64,000 nt of DNA from a bacterium (lineage in GTDB: Bacteria; Planctomycetota; UBA1135; UBA2386). A model generated the notes under the pieces. That model did not search any database. It was not told the DNA's origin and saw nothing but the letters and a program-made list of their open reading frames with translations. The DNA lies in assembly GCA_024743115.1 (NCBI GenBank), contig JANSXC010000001.1, forward strand, positions 305,628 to 369,627. Reading direction: 5' to 3'. The translations under genes and the position numbers were made by a program. Below, piece by piece: positions 23,421-32,067 of this stretch. Each line of letters starts with the position of its first letter. Within the stretch, counting starts at the first letter, position 1.

Positions 23421-26084
23421 CTACTTCGGTCGCCTGGCGCGGAGTTGCTTCAGCAAATTCGTGACCGACAGCGTCCAACGATGCTCTTTGCCCTGCGTGC
23501 GTTCGAGGTTGGCCGCGGCGCCGACGAGGACTGCTTCGGCCTCGTTCCACTCCCCGAGTTCGAGGTGCACGATCGCCAGGTCGCGCTGGAACAAGAACAC
23601 CTGCGGGTGATCCGCGCCGAAGGCTGCGGGGGCCTGAGTCACCGCGGCGCGGCTGAACTCCTTGGCGTCGGCGGGGCGCTTCTGGCGACGCAGGCAGTGC
23701 GACAGGTTCGAGATCAGCTGGACGAGGATCGGATTCTCCGCGGGTACGTCGGCCTGCTCGATCGTCTGGCGCAGCAGCTTCTCGGCGTCCTCGAAACGCT
23801 TCAGTGCGTTGAAGGCGCGGGTCAGAGGCAGGGTCACGAAGCAGGTCTGCAGATGGCCCGGGCCATGCGTATCGCAATGGTGCGCGTGGATGGGCTCGAG
23901 GATCTCGACCGCTGCGGTCGGGTCCTTCTTCGTGAGCAGGATCTTGCCCTGCGTCGTGCGGGCGACGACAACGCTCTCGCTGTGCTCGCCGTAGATGCGT
24001 TGCAAGGCCGGCGTGATCTCCCGCAGCAGTTCGAGAGCTTCGTCGAGGCGCCCGAGGCCGCGCAGCGTGTAAGCATGCGTCAGCTTGGCATCGAGCACGA
24101 GCGAATGGTCGGCGGGGTACCGGTCGCCGAGGCGCGCGAGCGAGCTGACCAGCAACTCGTCGGCCTCCTGGTAGCGTCCGACCTCCTGGTAGCGATTCGC
24201 GAGGTTGAGCTTCTGCGCGATCGTGGAGGCGTGGTCGGCGCCATGGTTCGTCTCGCACAGGTTCACGACGCGCTCCTGCGTCGCGACACTGTCGCTGAGC
24301 CCGCCGGTCCACCGCTGCAGGTCGCCGAGGCGGGTGAGCAGGTGCACGTAGGCCAGCTTGTCCGTATGCCCGTGCTGTTCGGCGGCAACGATCCCGTTGT
24401 CGACGATCTCCCGAGCCTTGGCGTAGTCCGTGCGGATGATGAACGCGCTGGCGAGTGCGGCGTGACCCGTCACGATCTCTTCGGCCGCTGGGCCGCGGCG
24501 GGCGGTCGCCTCACGGATGAGGTCGCGGGCGACGCGCTCGAGGTCTTCGTCGACGTCGAGCATCGCGAGCGTGTTGCAGTAGGCGTTCAGGGCACGCAGG
24601 TGGCGGGCGTCGTCGGCGTCGAGCAGTTCGAGCGAACGTTTCAGATGTTCGCGGGCGCGGGTGTAGTCCGCGAGCGTGAACCAGGCCGTGCCCATCGCCA
24701 GGCGGATGCGGCCCTCGGCGCGCGGGAACCGCGTGACGAAGTCCTGCATGGCGTCGGTCCCGCGGGCGAGCGCCTCGCGCAGGCGCACGTTGGGCCCGTC
24801 GATCGCCGGGTCCGCGGCGTGCAGCATGTTCTCGAAGTACTCGACGAGGCCGTCCGACTCCTCTAGCCGGGCCGCCGCTCGGTTCGCGGAGACGAGCGCT
24901 GCGACGAGTCCGACGACGAGCGCGAGAATCGCGATGACGGAAGCAGAGAACGCGGCGCGGTGGCGGCGTGCGAGCTTCTTGAGCTGATAGACCGCGCTCG
25001 GCGGGCGGGCACTGACGGTCTCGTGGTTGAGGTGACGCCGCAGGTCCTTGGCGAACGCAGCGGCGGACTCGTAGCGGCGATCCGGATTCTTGTCGAGCGC
25101 CTTCAGCAGCACGGTTTCGACGTCGCCGCGCAGCGCGCGGTCGGTAGCGCTCGGTTTCGCCGGTTCGACCTCGACGATTCGCCGAGCGGCCTCGGCGACC
25201 CCGAGATCACGAACGTCGATTGGGAGCTTGCCCGTCACGAGCTCGAACGCCATCGCGGCGAGCGAATAGATGTCGCTGCGGACGTCGCTGTCGCCGTCGA
25301 CCTGTTCGGGGCTCATGTAGCCGAGCGTGCCGACGATCTGGCCCGGCATCGTCAGCAGCGTGCGGCCCTCCTCGGCCGCGCGGCCGACGCCGAAGTCGAG
25401 CACCTTGGGTTGGCCGTGGTCGTCGACGATCACGTTGCTCGGCTTCAGGTCACGGTGCAGGACGCCGCGCTGATGCGCGTGGTGCACCGCGTCGGCGATC
25501 CGGGCGACGAGTTCGAGGCGCGCACGAAGTGGCCGCTGGCCCGCGGCCCATTCGTCCAAGCGCTGGCCACCGACGAGTTCCATGGCGAGGAACGGCTGCG
25601 TGCCGAGTGCGGTCTCGGCTTCGCCGGCTTCGAACACCTGCGCGATTCCCGGATGCGACAGGCGGCCGAGCAGTTCGGCTTCGTTGCGGAAGCGCCGCGC
25701 GATGCCGGGCGACATCATCCCGGGGCGTACGACCTTGAGCGCAACCTCGCGGGTCGGATTGGATTGCCGCGCCCGGTATACCGCGCCCATGCCGCCCGTT
25801 CCGAGACTGCCGAGGATCTCGTACCGGCCAATCCGTTCTGGCAGCGTCGAGGTCGCGTCATCCGGCAGCACAGGTTCGAGCCCGTCGATCAGCTGAGAGG
25901 CGAGCGGCCGATCGAGTAGCGCATCGCCGGCGTCGACGGCGAGCATCTGTTCGATTTCGGCCCGCAGCGCTTCGTCGTTCGCACACTCACGGGCCAGGAA
26001 CGCTGCGCGCTCGTCATCCGCGAGATCGCACGCAGTGAGGAAGAGCTCGGAGATCCGGTCGTGACGAGATTCGCTCGGGTTCAT
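23421..26084 (-). CDS. Transmembrane Ser/Thr protein kinase with C-terminal TPRs
   Basis: 887 residues from the ATG at 26084; the open frame runs 71 codons further but without homology. An N-terminal about 80-residue helical segment precedes the kinase domain (87-350): glycine loop GSLGTGGMGAVY, Lys117 in VALKVV, HRD at 210-212 followed by LKPSN, DFG at 230-232, and GYMSPEQ. A single TM helix (about 379-399) is followed by about 470 residues of TPR-like repeats outside the membrane. This is the common planctomycete arrangement PknB-type kinase/TM/TPR. An ECF sigma factor lies upstream on the same strand with one small gene between, suggesting a signalling cassette. Confidence 0.92.
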   Translation of the reverse strand: MNPSESRHDRISELFLTACDLADDERAAFLARECANDEALRAEIEQMLAVDAGDALLDRPLASQLIDGLEPVLPDDATSTLPERIGRYEILGSLGTGGMGAVYRARQSNPTREVALKVVRPGMMSPGIARRFRNEAELLGRLSHPGIAQVFEAGEAETALGTQPFLAMELVGGQRLDEWAAGQRPLRARLELVARIADAVHHAHQRGVLHRDLKPSNVIVDDHGQPKVLDFGVGRAAEEGRTLLTMPGQIVGTLGYMSPEQVDGDSDVRSDIYSLAAMAFELVTGKLPIDVRDLGVAEAARRIVEVEPAKPSATDRALRGDVETVLLKALDKNPDRRYESAAAFAKDLRRHLNHETVSARPPSAVYQLKKLARRHRAAFSASVIAILALVVGLVAALVSANRAAARLEESDGLVEYFENMLHAADPAIDGPNVRLREALARGTDAMQDFVTRFPRAEGRIRLAMGTAWFTLADYTRAREHLKRSLELLDADDARHLRALNAYCNTLAMLDVDEDLERVARDLIREATARRGPAAEEIVTGHAALASAFIIRTDYAKAREIVDNGIVAAEQHGHTDKLAYVHLLTRLGDLQRWTGGLSDSVATQERVVNLCETNHGADHASTIAQKLNLANRYQEVGRYQEADELLVSSLARLGDRYPADHSLVLDAKLTHAYTLRGLGRLDEALELLREITPALQRIYGEHSESVVVARTTQGKILLTKKDPTAAVEILEPIHAHHCDTHGPGHLQTCFVTLPLTRAFNALKRFEDAEKLLRQTIEQADVPAENPILVQLISNLSHCLRRQKRPADAKEFSRAAVTQAPAAFGADHPQVFLFQRDLAIVHLELGEWNEAEAVLVGAAANLERTQGKEHRWTLSVTNLLKQLRARRPK

Positions 26085-26121
26085 GGCGAGAGTGGCAGTG
26101 TGCCGGGCGCTGGCCCCGAAG

Positions 26122-26553
26122 TTACCCGACGGCCGCGGCCGTGCGACCCTGCCACGTGCCGGCAGTCGGATCCCACGCGAATCGGTCCGCGACCGAGCGG
26201 AAGGCCGCGATGATTCCCGCCTGGTGCTCCGCGTCCGAGATCGCCATCGAGGACTTCGGAGTCGCGGCCACGTAGGCCACCTGGCTGGCGACGTCACCGG
26301 CGAGCCGGCCCGCCGTCGAGTAGCCGAAGAGCGAGCGGATCGCCGACGACAGTGGCCCGCGGATCGCGTGGAAGAACGAACGTTTCACGCGGTGCTTCGT
26401 GGTTTGCCCGAGCGGGCCGTTGACGTCGATCTCGTGCTGTGCGCTGGCGGTGACACCGGTGGTCGGGCAGGCGAAGCTGACCGCGAGGGTGCGGCCCTTG
26501 AGCTGGTGATCGGCGACGAGGGGGAGGATGCGGTCGTAGTCGAAGGCGTTCAT
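26122..26553 (-). CDS. Uncharacterised 143-residue protein between ECF sigma factor and kinase
   Basis: Starts at the ATG at 26553 (MNAFDYDRILP); the longer open frame has no support. No signal or membrane helix. It contains VSFACPTTG, a strand-rich middle (HEIDVNGPLG), a basic patch (KHRVKRSFF) and an Ala-rich helix (AGRLAGDVASQVAYVA). I do not recognise a family. It sits 85 nt after the ECF gene and 37 nt before the kinase, so it may be part of that pathway. Confidence 0.6.
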   Translation of the reverse strand: MNAFDYDRILPLVADHQLKGRTLAVSFACPTTGVTASAQHEIDVNGPLGQTTKHRVKRSFFHAIRGPLSSAIRSLFGYSTAGRLAGDVASQVAYVAATPKSSMAISDAEHQAGIIAAFRSVADRFAWDPTAGTWQGRTAAAVG

Positions 26554-26638
26554 GACCGGACTCGCGCAAGGGCGCTCCCGATCGCGCAACAGGTTTCGGT
26601 TTTCCTCGGGCCGACCGTGGGCCTGCCCGAAGACGCCC

Positions 26639-27187
26639 TCAATCGCCGCCGCTACCGATCTCGCGCTGCAGCCAGGCGCGCGCGACGCGCCAGTCGCCGT
26701 CGATCGTGCGCTTGCTGACCTCGAGGGCCGCTGCGATCTCCTCGATCGTCATGCCGCCGAAGAACTTCATCTCGACGACCCGCGCCTGTCGCTGGCTAAC
26801 TGCCGCGAGCCGCTCGAGCGCGCCGTCGAGCGCGAGCACTTCCGGAGCCTGGTTGGCCGCTGGCCCGCCATTCTCGACGGCGCCTTCGCGTTCGGCGGCA
26901 CCGAGTGTCAGCTTCTCGGCGCCGGAGCCGCGCTTCTGCGCGTTCTTGCCGCGCGCGTGATCGACGAGGATACGCCGCATCGCCTGGCTGGCGAGCGCGC
27001 GGAAGTGCGCCTCGCCCGCGATCTCGGCGTCGCTCTGGTGGGCGAGCCGCATCCAGGCCTCGTGGACGAGGGCGGTCGGCTGCAGCGTGTGATCGTCGCG
27101 CTCGCGGCCGAGGTAGTTGGCCGCGATTCGGCGCAGTTCGGAGTAGAGCCGGGGTTCGAGGCCAGCCCCGGGTTCCTGCGTGCTCAT
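26639..27187 (-). CDS. ECF RNA polymerase sigma factor (TIGR02999 type)
   Basis: 182 residues. Region 2 begins LYSELRRIAANYL and includes LQPTALVHEAWMRL and the FRALASQAMRRILVDHAR helix that defines the TIGR02999 group, common in Planctomycetota and Acidobacteriota. Region 4 has MKFFGGMTIEEIAAALEVSKRTIDGDW, a clear helix-turn-helix. No anti-sigma factor is adjacent; control by the neighbouring Ser/Thr kinase is a common arrangement and is inferred here. Confidence 0.9.
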   Translation of the reverse strand: MSTQEPGAGLEPRLYSELRRIAANYLGRERDDHTLQPTALVHEAWMRLAHQSDAEIAGEAHFRALASQAMRRILVDHARGKNAQKRGSGAEKLTLGAAEREGAVENGGPAANQAPEVLALDGALERLAAVSQRQARVVEMKFFGGMTIEEIAAALEVSKRTIDGDWRVARAWLQREIGSGGD

Positions 27188-27224
27188 GCGGGCATCGTAA
27201 CTCCGCGCGGGCTTCGATGCCCGC

Positions 27225-28472
27225 TCAGTCCAGGTTTGCGAGCAGCAGGCGGCGGTAGAGCGGGACCTCGCCGCCGGGGATCGTGACCTTGATCTTGTTG
27301 CCGGCGAGGTGGTCCTTCTCGAGGTAGGCGTAGTGTACGTGGACCGTCTTGCTGTCGGCTTTGACGAGCAGCGCGACCTGCAGCTCGGAAATGTCCTCCT
27401 TCTTGAACCGGTCGAGCGCGAAGCGCCAGCTGCTGTGGCGTTCCCACGCGGCCATCGGCACGCGCATGCCGAGCACGTTCTGTTTGCCGTGCTTCTTGAC
27501 CAATGCCTTCTTGGCGAGCGCGAGCAGCTCGTCGCGATCGGCGCCCTGGTAGAGGTCGTTCGGCGCGCGGTTCTCGGCGAGGATCTCGGCCGCGAGCGCC
27601 TTCTGCGCGGCGGCGATGTTCTTCTCGGTCGCGGTCAGCTGCTTGGCCAGAGCCTTGCTCGCTGCGGTGCCGCCGGTGATCGCTTCGAGGAGCCGAAGCG
27701 CGGTGCGCGCCCGTTCGATCGCCTGCTGGATGCCGCCGGCCACGAATGGTTGCGCGCTCTTGCGCTGCTTGCCGAGCTCGGCGATCTGCAGCGCCTGCGC
27801 CAGGTCGCGTTCGATCGCTGTCGGCAGCATCGTCGTGGCCTGCTGCATCGCGGACTCGTAGCCCTCGAGGCGGTAGTCGAAGCCGGTGAGGCGGCTCTGG
27901 AGATCGCGGCCGGCCGGTTGGTTCAGGACGGCGGAGTACTGCTTGCGGAGGTCCGCGGCGAGCTGCTTCATCGCGGGCAGGGCCTGGACCGTGACGATCG
28001 CGCGGTCCGGGTGGCTCTGCAGCATGGTCGTGAGCCCGAGGTCGCCGCTGATTTCGTCCACGCGCTCGATGTCCCCGCGGATCGTTGCCTCGGCGGCCTT
28101 GGCGGCGGCTTCGGCCTGCTTCGCGATCTCTCCGACCTTCTTGGCCGCGGCCTCGAGTTCGGCTGCGTGCGCGTCGGCGCGTTGCTTGACCTTGGCCACG
28201 GCCGGGTCGCTCGTCGACAGTTGCGCCAGGCGGTCGTAGACGTTCTTCAGCTTGAGGCCGGCGTAGCGGATCTCGTTGAGCAACTTCTGCCGCTCGTGTG
28301 GCGGCAACTCGGCGGCGCCGGCCGTGCGCTCCCGGATCTTGGGCACGTTGCGATCGACGTCCTTGAGGTAGTACTCGGCGTCAACGAGTGTGCGGGACTG
28401 AGCCGGAGCGGCCTGCAGGCAGGACAGGATCACGGCCGGAACGAGAACGAAGAAGACGGTGAGGGTGCTCAT
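27225..28472 (-). CDS. Secreted coiled-coil protein of unknown function
   Basis: 415 residues from the ATG at 28472, where a signal peptide begins (STLTVFFVLVPAVILSCLQ, cleavage near APAQS). The mature protein is largely helical, with an Ala/Lys/Glu-rich coiled coil (about 85-145) and a second one about 255-300. The last 110 residues are mixed alpha/beta with strands SELQVALLVKAD and TVHVHYAYLEK. No family recognised. The preceding FG-GAP gene's terminator lies only 17 nt before the start codon, so its promoter must overlap that hairpin or transcription comes by read-through. Confidence 0.65.
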   Translation of the reverse strand: MSTLTVFFVLVPAVILSCLQAAPAQSRTLVDAEYYLKDVDRNVPKIRERTAGAAELPPHERQKLLNEIRYAGLKLKNVYDRLAQLSTSDPAVAKVKQRADAHAAELEAAAKKVGEIAKQAEAAAKAAEATIRGDIERVDEISGDLGLTTMLQSHPDRAIVTVQALPAMKQLAADLRKQYSAVLNQPAGRDLQSRLTGFDYRLEGYESAMQQATTMLPTAIERDLAQALQIAELGKQRKSAQPFVAGGIQQAIERARTALRLLEAITGGTAASKALAKQLTATEKNIAAAQKALAAEILAENRAPNDLYQGADRDELLALAKKALVKKHGKQNVLGMRVPMAAWERHSSWRFALDRFKKEDISELQVALLVKADSKTVHVHYAYLEKDHLAGNKIKVTIPGGEVPLYRRLLLANLD

Positions 28473-28488
28473 GATGTCCGGACTCGCG

Positions 28489-28533
28489 AAAAACCGCCGC
28501 GGGGCGCGCAACGATTTCGTTGCGCGCCCCGCG
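28489..28533 (-). terminator. Rho-independent terminator of the FG-GAP gene
   Basis: On the minus strand, a perfect 16-bp stem (28518-28533 with 28498-28513) with an AAAT loop, then GCGG and five T. It is the strongest terminator in the window and ends 36 nt after the FG-GAP stop codon. Confidence 0.9.
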
Positions 28534-28568
28534 AATTCCCAGCGCGGAACGATCGGGTCGACGGCGGG

Positions 28569-30275
28569 CTATTGCACCTGGATCCGGTGGGCCTCGGTGC
28601 ATGACAGCGGCGCGCCCGGAGATGCCGTCGAGGGCGTGAACGCGACGCCCTGGATCACCATGTCGAACCCGAGGAGTGCGCTCGCGATCGTCAGGTTCAC
28701 GTGGATCCCGGACGGCCCGAGGATCGGGCTGCCGAACGGGTTGCCCAGCGGATTGTAGAGCGAGTGCACGGGCGCTGTGGCCTGCAGCTGCAGACCCGGG
28801 AATCCCGGTACGCCGCTCGGGGTCTGGTTGCGACCCAGGATCTGCGCGACAACGAGCGTCAGCTCCTGGTCGTAGGCACCCTCGGGCGAGCGCACGTGGA
28901 CGCCGAGCGCCTGCCCGGGGCTCGCGGTCTTCTCGTCATTGCGATCCGGGGTGAGTCCCTGCAGGCCCGAGCGCAGCACCAAGTCGTCGTTCGTGCCGGG
29001 GAGCGCGTAGCCCTGCGGCCAGCCGTAGGCGGTGAGTTCGAGTTGGTAGCCGAATACGAAGCCCGGCAGGCCGTCGCCGTGGTGGTCGGCCGCGACCAGG
29101 GTGGAAGAGGTCGAGAAGATCGCGTGAGTCCAGCTCCCCAGCGTTGCTCCAGTCAGGCCCGAGACGATCTCGAGCCGCTGACGGTTCCCGCCGGTGGGGG
29201 TGATCTTGCCGTAGCGGTAGAGCGCGAGGTCGTCGTAGCCGTCGCCGTCGGCATCGCCGAGACCGCAGAAGGACCGAGCGAGGGTCGCGGCGGGTTCCTG
29301 GCCGGTCAGGTGCCGGACAACGCCCCACTGAGTGCTGGTCCGCGGTGCGCCCGACCGCGAAAAGACGAGCAGGAAGCCGGCGGAGTTGAGGCCGTTGCGT
29401 TGGGCTGCGAAATTGCCGACCCCGAGATCGACGAGCCCGTCGCCATCGACATCGCCGACGGTTTTACAGTTCGAGAGCGCGTCATTGGTGAAGAGGCCGA
29501 CCAGCGTGCCGAGGCTCTTGTGAGCCAGGCCGTTCCGGCCGCGTAGCAGGATCCGGCCGCACCGGGCAGCCGTTGCCGACGAGTAGCTCGGCGCCGCCAT
29601 CGCGATGTCTTCGGTGCCGTTGCCGTCGAGGTCGCCGACGTTGGTGACGCGGCTGCCGAGTGCCTCCGACGGAGCGCCCAAGAACGTCGCCGTGCCGCCC
29701 AGGGTGGGGCCGTAATGGACGTCGACGCGGCCGGACGAGTTCGTTCTGAGGTCGTTGGGGGCGCCGACCACCAGGTCGCCGAAGGCGTCACCGTTGTAAT
29801 TCGCAATGCACACCGAGTTGCCGAACGAGTCGCTGATCGAGCCCGTGACGTAGCGGATCTGCGCGCCGGTACGACCCGAGAAGACCCGTACGTGGTTGAT
29901 GAGTGCCGGCGAGGTGCGCCGGGTCGCGGCGGCGATATCGTCGTAGCCGTCGCCGTCGATGTCGCCGCATGCGATCGCGTGACCGAGCTTGTCACCCGGC
30001 TGGCCATGGAACGTCCACAGGATCGACTGGTCGTTGCCGGAGTAGACGTAGATCGCGCCGGCCTCGCCGTTGGCGTTGGTGTCGCTGGTTACGAAATCGG
30101 GGAGACCGTCGGCGTTGATGTCACCGGTCGCGAGCCGGTCGGCAAACTGGTTGTTGATCCGGTTGCTGATGGGGCTGGTTTCGGTCCAGAGCGGTTCGAT
30201 CTGAGCGGCCGCGCAGGCGGCGGTGAAGGTGATGGCCAGGGCCGAGAGCGCAAGTTGCGGGTGCGGGATGGGCAT
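28569..30275 (-). CDS. Secreted FG-GAP / integrin-alpha-like beta-propeller protein
   Basis: 568 residues from the ATG at 30275, at a signal peptide (ALSALAITFTAACAAAQ). Seven FG-GAP repeats carry Ca2+-binding-like Asp loops: GDINADGLPD, GDIDGDGYDD, NYNGDAFGD, GDLDGNGTED, GDVDGDGLVD, GDADGDGYDD and a degenerate ADHHGDGLPG. That number fits a seven-bladed propeller. The last about 120 residues (from LVLRSGLQG) form a separate beta-sandwich-like domain seen by eye in no other gene here. Secreted or surface binding role inferred. Followed by a strong terminator. Confidence 0.88.
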   Translation of the reverse strand: MPIPHPQLALSALAITFTAACAAAQIEPLWTETSPISNRINNQFADRLATGDINADGLPDFVTSDTNANGEAGAIYVYSGNDQSILWTFHGQPGDKLGHAIACGDIDGDGYDDIAAATRRTSPALINHVRVFSGRTGAQIRYVTGSISDSFGNSVCIANYNGDAFGDLVVGAPNDLRTNSSGRVDVHYGPTLGGTATFLGAPSEALGSRVTNVGDLDGNGTEDIAMAAPSYSSATAARCGRILLRGRNGLAHKSLGTLVGLFTNDALSNCKTVGDVDGDGLVDLGVGNFAAQRNGLNSAGFLLVFSRSGAPRTSTQWGVVRHLTGQEPAATLARSFCGLGDADGDGYDDLALYRYGKITPTGGNRQRLEIVSGLTGATLGSWTHAIFSTSSTLVAADHHGDGLPGFVFGYQLELTAYGWPQGYALPGTNDDLVLRSGLQGLTPDRNDEKTASPGQALGVHVRSPEGAYDQELTLVVAQILGRNQTPSGVPGFPGLQLQATAPVHSLYNPLGNPFGSPILGPSGIHVNLTIASALLGFDMVIQGVAFTPSTASPGAPLSCTEAHRIQVQ

Positions 30276-30372
30276 TGCTGGAGTTCGGGTCGGAAGGTTG
30301 GGATTCGTTCCGACTCGCGCGAACCAGCGCCTGATCGCGCAACTCTGCGCGGAAAAATACGCCCGGTGAGGG

Positions 30373-31410
30373 CTACTTACCGTCGTCGCCGGGCTTCTTG
30401 CCCGCGCCGTCCGCCTTGCCGTCCAGTAGTTTTTCCGTCGCCGCAATCGCGTCCTGGCCGGCGAACGACGCCGCTACGAACTGCAAGGAGGTGCGGACGC
30501 TGTCCCGCATCTTGCGGCTGCTCCACGCGTGGCCACCGTCTTCGACCGCGTGGAACAGATGCTTGTGGCCGTGCTCCTTCAGCACCCCGGCGAACTCCTC
30601 GTTGGCCGGGTAGAAGCCGTAGTTGTCCTCCGTACCGGCCGCGAAGTAGATCTGCAGGCCGTTGAGGTCGGTGGGCTTCTTGCTCTTCGCGATGCCCATC
30701 GGCATGTGCTCGATCCACTTCTCGGGGTCGATCGGGTCACCGAGCTCCTCGGCGAGGCTGCCACGTCGGAGCATGCGCGAGACCATGCGTTCGTACATTC
30801 CCGAGAGTTCGGCGGGATCCTCGGGCAGGATCGCGGAACTGTGGGCCGCGACGGCGCCGAACTTGTCCGAGTGGCGCATCGCGATCTTGAGCGCGCCGAA
30901 GCCGCCCGCACTGACGCCCATCACAGCGCGCTGCTGGCGCTCGGCCGACAGGCGGTACTTCTTCTGGAGATGGGTGAGCAGATCAGCCGTGAGCAAATCC
31001 TCCGTGCGACCGTTGCTCTCGCCGTTCATGTAGATCGACCGCGCGCGGTAGACCACGACCGCCATCTCCGGCACCTTGTCCGCGGCCCGCAGCTCGTCGA
31101 GGATCTTCGCGCCGCCACGCTGCGCGAAGTCACCGGGCCCGCCGAACCCGGGCAGCCACAGCACCCAGGGGTAGACCTTCTTGCGGTTCGCGTCGTCGCC
31201 GTGCCCCTTCGGCAGCAGCACGTAGTAACTGGCTTCGCCGCGACGCATGAGATCCGTCTCACACGTGCCGCGCTCGATCGTGAAGTGCTCGAACTCCGGG
31301 TCGTTGAACTGGCGGCCGGTGCGGCGTTCGCCGCGTTGGGCGGTCAGGTCGGCCGTGAGCATCGCGGCGGTGTAGAGCGCGATGGCGGACAGTGCGGTGA
31401 GTCGAAGCAT
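30373..31410 (-). CDS. Secreted alpha/beta-hydrolase (esterase D-like)
   Basis: 345 residues from the ATG at 31410, where a signal peptide starts; the longer open frame is unsupported. Nucleophile Ser167 is in GVSAGGFGAL, and the likely acid and base are in GTEDNYGF and DGGHAWSSRK, an esterase-D/putative-esterase arrangement. Expected to hydrolyse carboxylic esters outside the cytoplasm; the substrate is unknown. The Lys/Asp-rich C-terminal tail is disordered. A weak GCCC/GGGC hairpin with a short T-run follows the stop. Confidence 0.82.
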   Translation of the reverse strand: MLRLTALSAIALYTAAMLTADLTAQRGERRTGRQFNDPEFEHFTIERGTCETDLMRRGEASYYVLLPKGHGDDANRKKVYPWVLWLPGFGGPGDFAQRGGAKILDELRAADKVPEMAVVVYRARSIYMNGESNGRTEDLLTADLLTHLQKKYRLSAERQQRAVMGVSAGGFGALKIAMRHSDKFGAVAAHSSAILPEDPAELSGMYERMVSRMLRRGSLAEELGDPIDPEKWIEHMPMGIAKSKKPTDLNGLQIYFAAGTEDNYGFYPANEEFAGVLKEHGHKHLFHAVEDGGHAWSSRKMRDSVRTSLQFVAASFAGQDAIAATEKLLDGKADGAGKKPGDDGK

Positions 31411-31584
31411 GGCGGTCGTTGGTCGGGGGCGTGGTGAGTTGCCGAATTCTGGGTTGTGGGTCGGGCTCGGGCAATGCGCCGGTGGAATTCGACCGGCTCC
31501 GGACAAAGCTGTTACTCGAGTCGCGTTGTTGCCGGCGCCGCGGTGCTACGACCCGGCGGCGGGCGAGGCTCCGGCCGATCGACG

Positions 31585-32049
31585 CTACTCCGGCGATGCC
31601 GCCCGACTCGTGTGGTCGTGGAGAATGCGCACGGTGTCGCCGTCGCGTCGTAGTACGAGCGTGAAGAAGCCCGAGTCGGGCTCCTTGCGGTCGAGCTCGT
31701 AGCGCCCGAGCAGCAGCGCGTGGTCCGCACCGAGCGGTTGGAAGTCGATGACCTCGAACTGCAGTCGACCGCGCGCTTCGGCGGTCGGGTAGCCGGCTTC
31801 GTAGTTCGCGAGCAGATCCTCCTGTCCTCGCGTCAGTCCGCGGCTGCCGAGGAACGTCAGTTCTTCGCCGGGCCAGTAGGTCGCGACGAACGCGCGGAGG
31901 TCGCCGCGGTTCCACTGCGCCGCCTGTTCATCGAGTACGCGTTCGCAGTTCGCGCGCTGCAACGGCCCCGTACAGGCCGTGACGAGCAGGAGCAGAAGCG
32001 AGAGCGGAGCCAGCCCGTTCCGGGCCAGCAGGTTCGTGGAACTGGTCAT
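31585..32049 (-). CDS. NTF2-like (DUF4440/SnoaL) lipoprotein
   Basis: 154 residues. Signal with lipobox LVTAC. The mature part has the NTF2-like cone-fold pattern: QAAQWNRGDLRAFVATYW, then ELTFLGSRGLTRGQEDLLANYEAGYP, and paired strands ALLLGRYEL and FFTLVLRRDGDTVRILHDHTS. DUF4440 proteins bind small ligands or act as simple enzymes; no catalytic residues can be assigned. Lies 18 nt after the Lhr helicase stop, probably in the same transcript. Confidence 0.78.
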   Translation of the reverse strand: MTSSTNLLARNGLAPLSLLLLLVTACTGPLQRANCERVLDEQAAQWNRGDLRAFVATYWPGEELTFLGSRGLTRGQEDLLANYEAGYPTAEARGRLQFEVIDFQPLGADHALLLGRYELDRKEPDSGFFTLVLRRDGDTVRILHDHTSRAASPE

Positions 32050-32067
32050 GGGGCGGATTATGGCGCG

